From: Skeletonema tropicum
Lineage: Eukaryota; Bacillariophyta; Thalassiosirophyceae; Thalassiosirales; Thalassiosiraceae
DNA length: 64,000 bases
Assembly (NCBI GenBank): GCA_037178625.1
Contig: CM074139.1
Location: 744,001-808,000, forward strand
Direction: 5' to 3'
Under the pieces are notes generated by a model. It saw only the letters and a list, made by a program, of their open reading frames with translations. It had not been told where the DNA came from and ran no database searches. The position numbers were made by a program, and so were the translations under genes. Within the stretch, counting starts at the first letter, position 1; each line of letters begins with the position of its first letter. Positions 1 to 9,960 of the stretch are shown piece after piece.

Positions 1-1143
1 CTTCTGCGACATGTAGTCCAAGTGTTTCTGTCGTTGAATCAATACTCTCTTCAACTCTACCGTCATGAGGTCTGGTGGCAAGGTTGCATTGAGTCCATTT
101 GGTACGACAAGGTCAGTTGAGCCGAAACTAACACTACGACGTGCAGTCATCGCTGGGGCTAATGCTAACGTGGCGTGGCATGCTGCAGCTTCATTACTCA
201 TCGTCGTGCTGACACATTCGTTGATGGACACCTTGCTATTATTGCCCAACAAAGTATTCTTCTTCACCATGCAATTAGCAGTTTCACGCTTGAAGTTATC
301 ATGACAAAAGATTATGCTACCACATAAGGAAGCTGCGCAGTTCATGTTCACACGTCGAAAGCCCCACCGGTTAAGTTTCCGGACGAAGCTATTGAATCTA
401 GCTTGACGAAAGAACTTGGGTAAGATCTCAGATTCGAACTCCTTCCGTTTGTGGATACTAAATGCTTCTCCGCATGGCAGCCACGAGATGATGTGGTCGT
501 ATTCAGGATTTGAGATAATGGATAAGAGGGTGGCAGGAAATGATCTGACCGAACTTTTCTTCGGTAAGACCAAAGGTTCTCTGATAGAGGGATTGCCAAC
601 GGATGGGTTATCAGCAAGTGCTGCTGTGACACTTACAATCGAGGAAGTGTCTTTGTGATGAGGTTCTTCATCCGACGATGATACTGCGTTGATGAGACTT
701 GATGGTACCACAGGGGTAGATAGAGCCGCCTCAGTTGACATATCCTTGATCTGCTTGGTATAGAATCTTTTCCAGCTCCTCCTAAAGTTGATCTTACGCT
801 GTCGCATGGACACATTGCCTTCGCCGATCCAGTTTATATCAGCTTTCATGCCACGCTCCGGGAATACAAATCCCGCTAACACAGCTTCTTCGTCCGACAT
901 ATTAGGGTTCATCGCCCTCGCTGCTATGGACTTCCTCATACGCGGATCCATTTTTGATCGGAAGGGGTTGACAGTAGCTCTCTCGGCTGGTTTCGGCTTC
1001 TGTGAAACATGGTGCTTGGACGAAGCGCAGGATGATGATGATGTTAACGACGCTTTCTCATTGCGCGACTGCTCATAATCAATAGCAGCAAAGAGAATTT
1101 CAAGGCCGCTGTTGGCGGTGCTGGTAGTAGCAGCAGCAGGCAT
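1..1143 (-). CDS. HSF-type transcription factor, subfamily b copy 1 (3' end outside window)
   Basis: The minus-strand frame is open from ATG at 1143 to the window edge, 381 codons. It aligns along its whole length with the neighbouring HSF-b gene at 1944-3122, and every length difference is a multiple of three, so the frame is under the same constraint. An in-frame TAG lies about 30 bases upstream of the ATG, which fixes the start. The HSF DNA-binding domain is recognised by the wing/helix motif RKLNRWGFRRV. Relative to copy 2 it carries a 30-base insertion in the linker before the domain and lacks nine bases near the Ser-rich stretch. The protein should bind DNA in the nucleus. The stop codon, expected about 40 bases beyond position 1, is not visible. 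The gene is intact as far as seen. Confidence 0.85.
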   Translation of the reverse strand, partial: MPAAATTSTANSGLEILFAAIDYEQSRNEKASLTSSSSCASSKHHVSQKPKPAERATVNPFRSKMDPRMRKSIAARAMNPNMSDEEAVLAGFVFPERGMKADINWIGEGNVSMRQRKINFRRSWKRFYTKQIKDMSTEAALSTPVVPSSLINAVSSSDEEPHHKDTSSIVSVTAALADNPSVGNPSIREPLVLPKKSSVRSFPATLLSIISNPEYDHIISWLPCGEAFSIHKRKEFESEILPKFFRQARFNSFVRKLNRWGFRRVNMNCAASLCGSIIFCHDNFKRETANCMVKKNTLLGNNSKVSINECVSTTMSNEAAACHATLALAPAMTARRSVSFGSTDLVVPNGLNATLPPDLMTVELKRVLIQRQKHLDYMSQK

Positions 1144-1943
1144 GATAATGTTATAACTGTTCGAGATTGTCACCTATGTGTAGTGTAGGAAATAATTGTG
1201 TTTGAGTCATCGTCAAGGGTCGAAGCGGGGCTGCAAATATGAGTATTCTGCGCTGTTTCCAAGTCGAAGTTCGAAGTCACCTTGTTGAGCTCACACTTTC
1301 TAATCGTAGACATGACCGGAAGGTCTTCGGCAGCAGGTCATTTTATTACCGATCGAGATCACTCGTGAAGGAAAACCACAGGCCTGTGCCTTGTAGAAGA
1401 CACATAATGACCCACAACTCCTCATTGACACGAATACCTCTTTTTCAATACTGCAGAATGAGAAGGTTCCCAGATTAATCGTAGAAGTTTCCTAACCCAA
1501 ACCAGTTCTGCTCTTTTCCAAGCACCCAGCACATCATTCGAACAAGCTCACTCATTGCGTCGTATTGTACTTTGAAGACTTCTCGCTGCATTTCGAGGCG
1601 AGCTCAGCTGACACTACCACTACCACTCCCACTACCACAACCATATCTCACACATGAGACATGAGAGAGTACTCGATACTCGACTGCTTGCAAGTGATTA
1701 CTTCGTCTGTCAATCTTGTTTGACTCCCGCAAACGAGCACAGTGCTTCATACTTGCTACATCGTACTTACAGCACATATGACATAACCATGCTTACACGG
1801 TATTTTTGAGCCCTTATCATCTTGCCGCAACTTCAGTGTCAACTATAGAGAGTTTATTGTTTTGTTCTCTATATATATCATCAAATGGTTATGTAAATTA
1901 TATACTCAAGGTACAATTTCCTTACTACAACACATACAAACAA
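1144..1943. other. Intergenic spacer between the two HSF-b copies
   Basis: No coding frame with family resemblance is seen. The first bases are a diverged remnant of the HSF-b 5' flank (the AACATTATC stretch before the ATG). The remainder is AT-rich with short CCACTA repeats near 1613-1640 and serves as the promoter of copy 1 and the 3' flank of copy 2. Confidence 0.5.
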
Positions 1944-3122
1944 CTACCACCTCATACTGTACAGCAGCGCTCGTGAATACTTGGTCTTCTGCGACACATA
2001 GTCCAAGTGTTTCTGTTGTTGAATCAATACTCTCTTCAACTCTACCGTCATGAGGTCTGGTGGCAAGGTTGCATTGAGTCCATTTGGTACGACAAGGTCA
2101 TTTGAGCCGAAACTAACACTACGACGTGCAGTCATCGCTGGGGCTAATGCTAGTGCTAACGTGGCGTGGCATGCTGCAGCTTCATTACTCATCGTCGTGC
2201 TGACACATTCGTTGATGTACATGTTGGTATTATTGCCCAACAAAGTATTCTTCTTCACCATGCAATTAGCAGCATCACGCTTGAAGTTATCATGACAAAA
2301 GATTATGCTACCACATAAGGAAGCTGCGCAGTTCATGTTCACACGACGGAAGCCCCACCGGTTCAGTTTCCGGACGAAGCTATTGAATCTAGCTTGACGA
2401 AAGAACTTGGGTAAGATCTCAGATTCGAACTCCTTCCGTTTGTGGATACTAAATGATTCACCGCATGGAAGCCATGAGATGATGTGGTCGTATTCAGGAT
2501 TTGAGATAATGGATAAGAGGGTGGCAGGAAATGATCTGACCGAACTTTTCTTTGGTAAGACCAAAGGTTCTGAAGATCTACTGATAGAGGGATTGCCAAC
2601 GGAAGGGTTCGAAGAAGTGTCTTTGTGATGGGGTTCTTCATCCGACGATGATACTGCGTTGATGAGACTTGATGGTACCACAGGGGTAGATAGAGCCGCC
2701 TCAGTTGACATATCCTTGATCTGCTTGGAATAGAATCTTTTCCAGCTCCTCCTAAAGTTGATTTTACGCTGTCGCATGGACACATTGCCTTCGCCGATCC
2801 AGTTTATATCAGCTTTCATGCCACGCTCCGGGAATACAAATCCCGCTAACACAGCTTCTTCGTCCGACATAGTAGGATTCATCGCTCTCGCTGCTATGGA
2901 CTTCCTCATACGCGGATCCATTTTTGATCGGAAGGGGTTGACAGAAACAACTCTACCAGCTGGTTTCGGCTCCTGTGAAACATGGTGCTTGGACGAAGCG
3001 CAGGATGATGATGATGATGATGTTAACGGCGACTTCTCATTGCGCGACTGCTCATAATCAATAGCAGCAAAGAGAATTTCAAGGCCGCTGTTGGCGGTGC
3101 TGGTAGTAGCAGCAGCAGGCAT
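1944..3122 (-). CDS. HSF-type transcription factor, subfamily b copy 2
   Basis: This is an intact single-exon gene of 392 residues. The open frame continues 24 codons upstream, but only to a TTG, so the ATG at 3122 (MPAAATT...) is chosen; copy 1 independently supports this start. A low-complexity N-terminus with a poly-Ser run is followed by a basic region (about residues 66-80), a conserved stretch around residues 90-130, and the HSF DNA-binding domain at about 197-290 with SFVRKLNRWGFRRV. Unusually for an HSF the DNA-binding domain is central to C-terminal rather than N-terminal, and no clear HR-A/B heptad region follows; the last 30 residues (ELKRVLIQQQK...) may form a short helix. It is head-to-head with HSF-a copy A, and the two probably shared one promoter before a transposon entered it. 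The role as a nuclear transcription factor is inferred from the domain. Confidence 0.88.
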   Translation of the reverse strand: MPAAATTSTANSGLEILFAAIDYEQSRNEKSPLTSSSSSSCASSKHHVSQEPKPAGRVVSVNPFRSKMDPRMRKSIAARAMNPTMSDEEAVLAGFVFPERGMKADINWIGEGNVSMRQRKINFRRSWKRFYSKQIKDMSTEAALSTPVVPSSLINAVSSSDEEPHHKDTSSNPSVGNPSISRSSEPLVLPKKSSVRSFPATLLSIISNPEYDHIISWLPCGESFSIHKRKEFESEILPKFFRQARFNSFVRKLNRWGFRRVNMNCAASLCGSIIFCHDNFKRDAANCMVKKNTLLGNNTNMYINECVSTTMSNEAAACHATLALALAPAMTARRSVSFGSNDLVVPNGLNATLPPDLMTVELKRVLIQQQKHLDYVSQKTKYSRALLYSMRW

Positions 3123-3524
3123 GATAATGTTATGACTGTTCGAGATAGTTATGAATGATAAATTGCCAAAAGTATGATTAGAGTCATTGTCCAAGCGAGC
3201 GGGGCTCGTTCTGGCTTTTTATTCGTAGACTTTGTGTGTGTTTCCAAGTCGACAGAGTACCTACATATCTTACATAGGCCAGTTTGATGTGTTCGTATTG
3301 TATTCGTAGAATGATTCAATGTCTCAAATAATTAGTATCGCTTGGTCACTCGTGAAGGAAAATGGACAGGCCTCTTTGACCGCCCAACATGTTCCCAAGA
3401 AAGTGAGAGCTTCAGTACATTTGGTGTCGTACTGGCACTGAGGTATCTTTCTGGAAATAAGAATGAATGAGAATTCCTTTTTTAGTCTATTGTAAAAGCA
3501 GAAGCCTCTCGAGGCTCAATTTAA
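3123..3524. promoter_or_regulatory. HSF-b / HSF-a divergent promoter, HSF-b-proximal half
   Basis: About 350 bp of this region recurs almost unchanged at 25062-25412 and in part at 27663-27830, upstream of HSF-a copies D and E, where no HSF-b gene remains. The repeat includes the TTAA site (3521-3524) and the CTCTCGAG site (3506-3513) used by two transposons in this cluster. Persistence of this DNA in front of HSF-a copies that lost HSF-b is consistent with, but does not prove, promoter function for HSF-a. Confidence 0.6.
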
Positions 3525-4914
3525 CCAGAAGATGCCCAGCCCCGGGTTTCCCCGGGTTAGCGTCTTTACAGCATAACTTCGTCAATAATAGGCCGATTCT
3601 TATGGTTCAAAGACCAACAACTTTCCATTTAGTGAGTTTAGAACGCCTCTGCAACGCGCCATGGTGGTATTCCGACCATTCCCCGAGATCTTGGGGGTGC
3701 CATTTCAGTAGTATCGACATCGGCCGGCGGCGGTGCTCGGCCATCACGCATCACACACTAAAAAAAAACATCTCCACCATGACGAATCCGACGGCAAACC
3801 ATGGTACTATTGGGCCAATGCACCCAAAACCATGATAAATGACACTCCGTCTAATCCAATTTTTTATGTAGATTCCGATTATGTAAGCGTCGGCGGTCGA
3901 ATCAAGGTCATTGTGATGGTATGCGGCTCTAACCGACGCAGACATAAATTCTGCACCTGCCGGGCAACATCATGATATACTCATATTTAATACAATTCGG
4001 TTATTAATAGCCATGGTGCGTCACAGACACCTTCTATATATTATGATAATTGATAATTATTATCAGTTTTATTAATGACTTGCCAATTAGACGTAATAAT
4101 GGAGTAGTAGGCCGAATCATCCGTTGTTGCTTTGATGCCATCTGGTAGGAATGGTGCTGTTAGGAGTCATATGATACCCTGAAACCACTGTATAATGCTC
4201 GCAACAGATGGCCATTGGTGTTGTGTGGTGAAAGGCCCCCTATTTCGCGGAGTGAATGCACTCAATATCACTTCAAATACTCGTGTATGTGACGGTGTAG
4301 GGCTCCTGATTTTCCATGAAAACATGCTATATTCCAACCAGTCCAATTATGTTGTAGCCGCAATGAAATAGAGAAACCTGGTCAAACATCGTTGATTGTT
4401 ATATAATAGTCATCACCTCACTGACTTTTGGCACCTCTACATCTTGTATTCTGTCAGATATATGCATTCTCCTTTTTGATGTATTTTGTGGAAATTATCC
4501 ATTTTCACCACCTGTATTCACCATACCACTGCATGCGTCATATAACGCCCAGGCACACTCTAGAGGGAACTGATCGCCGCTTAATAGTATATAGTTGGCG
4601 TGTGCAAACCAGTTCGGTGGCAGAGCAGCTCCATCTATTCATCTGAAGACCATATTGAATGTGTATCATCACACCGATGTCAAAGCGCAATTTTCCGACA
4701 CCTCTACTTTGGTGCCATGATATGTAGCAATGGCGTCAGTCGATGACCAACTGAGGACATCACTTCACAGAAAGGCTATTGGAGAGGGAGTTACTGCAGT
4801 GGGGCTGTCTAATTTTATGTGTAGCTAGTGTTGTTGATGTCAGCACGTACGGGGTCGAGGTGCGCCATGGTGATCGCTAGTGATTTTTTTCATTATCCCC
4901 TGGGCATCTTCTGG
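3525..4914. mobile_element. Non-autonomous piggyBac-like (TTAA) element
   Basis: A 1,390-bp segment bounded by perfect 15-bp terminal inverted repeats, CCAGAAGATGCCCAG at 3525-3539 and its reverse complement at 4900-4914. It is flanked on both sides by TTAA (3521-3524 and 4915-4918). In paralogous units D and E the same promoter reads straight through as CTCAATTTAACCAAAG (near 25509 and 27859), exactly the sequence obtained by removing this segment and one TTAA. TTAA duplication is the signature of the piggyBac superfamily. No transposase-like frame is seen inside; the short open frames (such as 4428-4646) have no recognisable features, so the element is probably mobilised in trans. Confidence 0.88.
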
Positions 4915-4918
4915 TTAA

Positions 4919-5131
4919 CCAAAGAAAGAATCAACATTTGTGCCGTTCCTGTGAGCTGCTGACGCTGCTAAATAGAATTCGCATGCTTTTTCTGCGAATC
5001 GCTGGAACCAAATTTCTACACAGCAATCTTACATCATCATCAGTACCATACCTGACCATAAACAACAACTTACTCATCCACAAACTACGCTGGACTAAGC
5101 ATCGGAACCCCCTTTTACGAAGGCTGAGGAC
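4919..5131 (+). promoter_or_regulatory. HSF-a leader / proximal promoter (conserved in units A-E)
   Basis: This 210-bp segment is nearly identical ahead of all five HSF-a copies. It contains an inverted repeat ATTCGCA / TGCGAAT (4977-4983 and 4993-4999) in a run of GAA and TTC triplets (GAATTC, TTCTGCGAA, GGAACC) resembling an imperfect heat-shock element, with three-base rather than two-base spacing. Autoregulation is therefore possible but unproven. An upstream ATG in the arm spacer opens a short frame whose relation to the main start differs between copies. Confidence 0.45.
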
Positions 5132-6463
5132 ATGGAGAAGACAATAGACAAATACCAACACATCGACGACGACACAATCTCGAATGATGCGGCTCCTCCA
5201 GCGAGGGCAATTGAACAAACTGATGTAGCCCCAGCGCCAGAACGAGAAGGCCTCAAGCTCCTATTCGCCGCATCTAAAATCGAGACCGATATGGACCCCC
5301 AGGACAAGGCCGAAGATGCCGATGTCGAAGCGAACGGGGCTTCTCAAGCTCAAGCTCAAGCTCAAGCTCAAGTGGCATCTAGCATCACAGTAGTCAGCAA
5401 CGGGACCGTCGCTGGTGCCGCCGACCTCGAATCCGGAAACGGCGGAGAAACAGGAGAGGCAGCAGCAGCCTACTTCACCGAGAATGACTCCGAGATCGAG
5501 ACCGAGACCGAGAACTTAGCCATCGCGGCTCTCGAGAATCAGGAAAAGAGCTTTCCTCAAATCCTACATGAGATCCTTGCCACGACGGAGTGTCAGCCCA
5601 TCCTTCACTGGCTTCCCGATGGCTTCTCGTTCCTTATTGTGGACAAGCAACGATTCTCTAGTGAGATTCTACCCCAATACTTCCGGGGTGCCCTATTGAA
5701 TAGCTTCATCCGAAAGCTCAACCGATGGGGATTCCGCAGGGTCAAGAGTCGTTTCAAGGGAGAGGAATCCTCGTTTGCACACAGGAACTTTGTCCGTGAC
5801 AAGCCTTGGCTGTGCATGAAAATGAGGTGCAAGTCCAAGCCAAGCTATCACAAAGTTCCTTCTGCTAAGAAAGCGACGCAGAAGAAGCAGAAGAAGACCA
5901 AGCAAAAATCTACAGCTATTACTGAGGCGTCCGATGGCAAGAGTCTTGCCGCTCCTGCCGCTGCCGGCATTGTGGTACCTACAAAAGCCCCTCCCCCCTT
6001 CTTGGCAACGAATGGCACGGACAATGGGGCATTTGTTCCCACTTTCTCACGCATGGCAATATCGGAACATGAACCACTGCCACTGCCTGATCCTCATCGT
6101 AATCCAACCTTACACTTACCCAAGGCTGCTCCTGTACCTGTAGCTCCAGCTCGCTTTCTTTCCGCCGCTGGTACTGGTACGTCGACCATGCAAGAAAGGC
6201 AGCGCGATCATCCGCATCAGCACCTTGTCTATCATCAACATCAACAACGCATCTTCCATGAAAGGCAAATCCTCATTGCTCAAATGCATCGGCGTCATCA
6301 GCTTCAAGTGGAGATGCAGCGTCTCAATCAGATGTCGTCACTGATTGCAGAGCAACAATTTGATGCCAGCAGTCGTGCTGCCCAGCAGAGAGCCATGATG
6401 GCAAAGTATTCACGTGATATGTTGAAGAGTAGCCTCAATTATCACAAAGGAGGGAGGAAGTAA
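5132..6463 (+). CDS. HSF-type transcription factor, subfamily a copy A
   Basis: An intact single-exon gene of 443 residues. The acidic N-terminus contains a Gln-Ala dipeptide run (residues 72-80) encoded by a CAAGCT hexanucleotide repeat with four units. The HSF DNA-binding domain spans about residues 141-235 (SFPQILHEIL through SFIRKLNRWGFRRV to KPWLCMKMR). A Lys-rich nuclear-localisation-like stretch follows at about 244-262, then a Pro-rich linker and a His/Gln-rich C-terminal helix region (about 360-430) that could serve for oligomerisation. It should bind heat-shock-element-like DNA in the nucleus, with no prediction of activator or repressor role. Its promoter is separated from HSF-b by a TTAA transposon. 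The truncated Kazal-like gene lies convergently 363 bp downstream. Confidence 0.92.
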   Translation: MEKTIDKYQHIDDDTISNDAAPPARAIEQTDVAPAPEREGLKLLFAASKIETDMDPQDKAEDADVEANGASQAQAQAQAQVASSITVVSNGTVAGAADLESGNGGETGEAAAAYFTENDSEIETETENLAIAALENQEKSFPQILHEILATTECQPILHWLPDGFSFLIVDKQRFSSEILPQYFRGALLNSFIRKLNRWGFRRVKSRFKGEESSFAHRNFVRDKPWLCMKMRCKSKPSYHKVPSAKKATQKKQKKTKQKSTAITEASDGKSLAAPAAAGIVVPTKAPPPFLATNGTDNGAFVPTFSRMAISEHEPLPLPDPHRNPTLHLPKAAPVPVAPARFLSAAGTGTSTMQERQRDHPHQHLVYHQHQQRIFHERQILIAQMHRRHQLQVEMQRLNQMSSLIAEQQFDASSRAAQQRAMMAKYSRDMLKSSLNYHKGGRK

Positions 6464-6826
6464 GAGTAGAAGAAAACACAAATGACAACACATGAACATG
6501 CTGAAACAATATTGTTCAAAATCTATATAGGGAATTGAGTTTGAATACATTATGATGTCATCTTTAGTTGCCAGTTGCTTGGGGTATTGTTTGAAGATAT
6601 ATTCTGCTGTGTTTTATCATGTTGGCATTTCGTGTATATTGTACATGTATATGATAAGATCGAACAGACAACAGAACACTATGTTCAAAAGAAATCGTAT
6701 TGATCACCGCATCGAGAGCAAGACAAAAAGCTATCATTCTGAAAAGAAGTTGTTCTCTATTTCATAATTATTCTCTATTTTCTCATACTAAACAAGGCAA
6801 CAATACAATATACTCCTATCAACTGA

Positions 6827-7079
6827 CTACTCATCAGCATTATCATGCGGGACAGTAGGAGTAGGAGCCGTAGTACAATCCGGATCAGCCCGAATATCAC
6901 ACAAGACATTCACAGCCGCAGCCTGAGCACAGGATGGATTCCCATAATATTTCCCATCACACCCCACGACCGGTTTCAAACTACGATTGCATCCAAAGCG
7001 TGGCTTGACACAGTGACCAGTCTGCTGTTCCGTCAAGAATTGACCGTCACATACCCCCATGGGTAGTTGGCAGTAACAT
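6827..7079 (-). pseudogene. Truncated Kazal-like secreted protein gene, unit A
   Basis: This is the C-terminal half of the Cys-rich gene that is complete at 19974-20465. Homology stops abruptly at 7079, where the paralogs continue into the coiled-coil and signal peptide codons but this locus turns into unrelated GC-rich DNA. The remaining frame, 77 residues from an internal Met, has no signal peptide. It shares the variant Lys-Pro-Arg before the FGCNRS motif with the unit D copy, linking the 3' halves of units A and D. Probably non-functional. Confidence 0.8.
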
Positions 7080-7104
7080 CCTTACGGTCGACGAGGACGC
7101 GGCT

Positions 7105-7179
7105 GCTCCGCGTTTTGCCTTCCAGCTGGAACTTTTTGAACGTGGAGCAAATTGCTCTACGTTCTGGAAAACGCGGAGC
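7105..7179. repeat. Inverted repeat GCTCCGCGTTTT / AAAACGCGGAGC
   Basis: Perfect 12-bp arms at 7105-7116 and 7168-7179. The same arm sequence forms another inverted repeat at 60567-60630. It sits next to the breakpoint of the truncated Kazal-like gene and may be a transposon end or foldback remnant. Confidence 0.5.
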
Positions 7180-7294
7180 AACGAGATGGCGATGCATTTT
7201 GCCCTGTCTGTATTTTTGGCAACAAGATTACATCGCATTGGAGTAACAAGTGAAAGTTCACATTATAGTTCGTAACAATACATAAATAGCAGCC

Positions 7295-7597
7295 ATGTCA
7301 TCAAGGTCATCTACACCCGCTCCAACAGTAGTTCTTGTCGCTGCCAAGGAGCTGGATAAGTTCCCTGATAATATCCGTAAAGAGTTGCAGCGCTACATCG
7401 CCGTAGCAGCTTATGCAAAGATCAAAGACAAAATTATGCATAGCATGCATGAGAAAGATCAACTCAAGCCGTTCGAGACCTCTTTCCATGGTAACGGCGG
7501 TGAGATGGTATGGAAGTTTCTGAATCTAAAAGAGAGCCTCTTCAGAATTCTTCTACTTCTCATACAAGATGGTATTGAAGCAAGGAACCCGTCTTGA
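7295..7597 (+). CDS. Hypothetical 100-residue protein
   Basis: An ATG in good context (GCAGCCATGTCA) opens a 100-codon frame. The sequence looks helical and amphipathic in its middle (residues 15-60) and ends in a Leu/Ile-rich stretch. I recognise no domain. It lies in DNA between a duplication breakpoint and a dispersed repeat, so it could equally be a fragment of a longer gene or a chance frame. No intron signal extending it was found. Confidence 0.3.
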   Translation: MSSRSSTPAPTVVLVAAKELDKFPDNIRKELQRYIAVAAYAKIKDKIMHSMHEKDQLKPFETSFHGNGGEMVWKFLNLKESLFRILLLLIQDGIEARNPS

Positions 7598-7649
7598 AGC
7601 AAGGAACAGATTCCGAGGCTTCTCTTAAATCAAAGCTTCGTTTAAGCTT

Positions 7650-9060
7650 GAGCTGTTTAAGGTAGAACACAAGTGTTTTTGAGTATTATTCCTACTGTAC
7701 AATCGCTGTTTTGGCCGTAACTAGGGGGCTCGATTCCTTCGTACAAAGGCCGTCGCTAACCGGTACCACGCAAAATCCACCCTCCAAAAAATATCATCTT
7801 TTACACCCTCACCATGATGTCCTCCACTACTATGGCTACAGTTGTGCACATCGAATAAACCCACCTATTATACTTGGCTTATTCGATTCTATACATCTTA
7901 ATGTAAGTGTCTCCGACGGTAATAGTCAGTTGATTCACCGAAAATTAAGAAATTAACGTCGCCATCAACGGCATAAAATCCACAACTTTTACCTCCCGTC
8001 ACCCCTCCCACGGACATTTTGTGGTGATATACATCTAAGGAGAGGGATTCCTCGCGTGAAATCAATATATATTACATGGAAGGCGTCTTTGGATACTTTG
8101 AGTGTTTTCAAATATCAACTAGTACATGATCAAACACATTTTGTCAGAGAGAGGCAATCTACTTATCATCCCCAGAGTGTATTCAACAATCAACTTTTTA
8201 ATGAGCCACTAAATGCAAATTAGTGGTTATTCGTGAATCAAACGATCATATAACCTGAGGCATGACATCTCTGTGTTGGTGGAGCATCAAGGTAGAGAAT
8301 AATATCAGATAGATTATGTTATTATTTGTTGGTATTTTGTGTGAATTATAATGATTGTAATACTTGATAAATATGATGTTCCCCACAATATTCACTATTA
8401 ATATTACTCCCATGGATATATAATATCATAGTAATGATGTATTGATGTTTCTTTGATCGATATCTACGCCGTTTGCATTAATTGTCAGTTGATTGTTGTG
8501 TTGGACGGAAGCGAATTATTATGTATATTTTTTTTTCGTGTAGGCGACGTCATATGGCCTTTCGTTCTGCTCCAGAGTGCCTAGCCGTCGTCTATAATCA
8601 TATTGGAGTCGAGGGAGCGGGTTGGTGGCCTTCGAAGATGGTGTATTGCCCCTCTTTACTGCACAGTAGCTTTGATGTAAAAAAATATTTAAAATATGTT
8701 GACACCAAGTAGCCGACGTTCAGGACGATGTAATCGGGCGAAGAAGCGGCTACCAAGACACTGACGCCTCCCTATGGATATATAATATCGATGTTGCGTC
8801 GTGGTGGCATCGTAAATGGTGCAAACGATGATTACCCAAGGCATTCGTCGACGACATCAGTTGCATCGACCAATTTCCGTTACGTCGTGGGCAGGGCTAT
8901 TTTCTCCTAGGACATGTCGAACCAAGACGGACTTTTTCGAAGGCAATCTACAAATAGGCTTCTCCGCCTCCAGTATCAAAAGTCCGTCTTGGTACAGTTT
9001 CGATTTTGTACTACTAGGCAGTCCATAATGGCATCATGGTGGTTGCGTCTTTGGCCGTTG
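7650..9060 (+). repeat. Dispersed non-coding repeat R1, copy 1
   Basis: About 1.2-1.4 kb of AT-rich DNA without a credible gene. Long blocks recur in inverted orientation at 38185-39017, in plus orientation at 59430-60440, and in part at 39770-40200. Diagnostic shared blocks are the ACACCCTCACCATGATGTCC segment near 7802, the GATCGATATCTACGCCG segment near 8455, and the CCTCCCTATGGATATATA segment near 8767. Terminal repeats are not obvious, so the class is unknown. Confidence 0.7.
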
Positions 9061-9952
9061 TGGTTGGTGATAAGTAGCTGAGAGAAAGTGTAAAGAAGCA
9101 ACGGTCACTTTTTCTGCCCGTGGGCAAAACGGTTGATGCGTGACTTGATTTGGCCGAATTTGAGTTCGCATGGGGATATACTAATTCCTATTGTAGATCT
9201 ACAGGGCCATCTTCACTAGATAAACAGGTTGGTTTATAGTCGAGCGAAGCAGAGCTTACCGTGCGTCCGTCATTTCGCTTGAAAATCCTGTCCGTCCGTC
9301 CGTCCGTCCGTCCGTCCGTCCGTCCGTCGTGGACAAAAATCAACCCTCGAAATTTGGCATAGAGCACCAAAGAAGGCAATCCGCAACCTACAATACCAAT
9401 GCCAGAGATGAGTGATTTTTGGCAACTTATGGACGCACGGACAGGGATGAAAGGCTTTACAGCAGCAGCTATGTGCAATACTCGTGAAAAAGAAAGAGAG
9501 GAAGCAAATCTGTAGAGAAAGAGTCGGAAGTCGGAACAGACTGAAAAACAGCACCGGAAAGAGCTGTCACAAATATTTATGCACTCGTAAATATAGAAGA
9601 GAAGAATAGAGTAAGTAGTGATACACAGAAAGAGAACGAGCGCATAGGATCAAGCGTGTATGCAATCGATGGGTTACAGTGGAGGAAAAACAATGTAGGT
9701 AGATGCAGTACAAGTGGAACAAAGAGATTGGAATTGGAGAGACAAATAATATGTAGTCTATCTAACGAGACGGTTTTCGGCCCACCAGACGTACTTTAAA
9801 ATTTCTGAATGAAAGTTATTCACGTACGAAGCTTGAAATGCTGCGTACAATTTTAAAAAAGAACAAGAAGGGATGGAATCATTCCTGCTGAGGCGTGACG
9901 CGTGCGCTTTCTGCGAACCGAATCACTGGAAACAAATTGTAAAAGCAGAAGC
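9061..9952. other. Intergenic DNA with microsatellite
   Basis: No gene is supported. It contains the (GTCC)n tract at 9290-9328 and, near 9775-9810, an inverted copy of a short repeat (TTTAAAGTACGTCTGGTGGGCC type) also seen at 13222 and 39117. The last bases (9937-9952) rejoin the HSF promoter sequence. Confidence 0.5.
9290..9328. repeat. (GTCC)n microsatellite
   Basis: Nine to ten uninterrupted copies of the tetranucleotide. Reading frames across it give Asp-Gly-Arg-Thr repeats, which is an artefact of the tract. Confidence 0.95.
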
Positions 9953-9960
9953 CTCTCGAG

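Noticed and set aside
2050..3057. Plus-strand frames across HSF-b
   Set aside because: They mirror the low-complexity and DNA-binding codons of the minus-strand gene and match between copies only because the gene does.
3123..3194. N-terminal extension of HSF-b copy 2
   Set aside because: It begins with TTG, and the other copy has an in-frame stop at the same place, so the ATG at 3122 is used.
4428..4646. 72-codon frame inside the TTAA element
   Set aside because: No similarity to a transposase and no start context; likely chance.
5605..6307. Several minus-strand frames inside each HSF-a copy
   Set aside because: They are antisense shadows repeated identically in every copy, with no domain and no independent conservation.
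9188..9554. Minus-strand frames with Asp-Gly-Arg-Thr repeats
   Set aside because: Produced by the (GTCC)n microsatellite; no other coding evidence.
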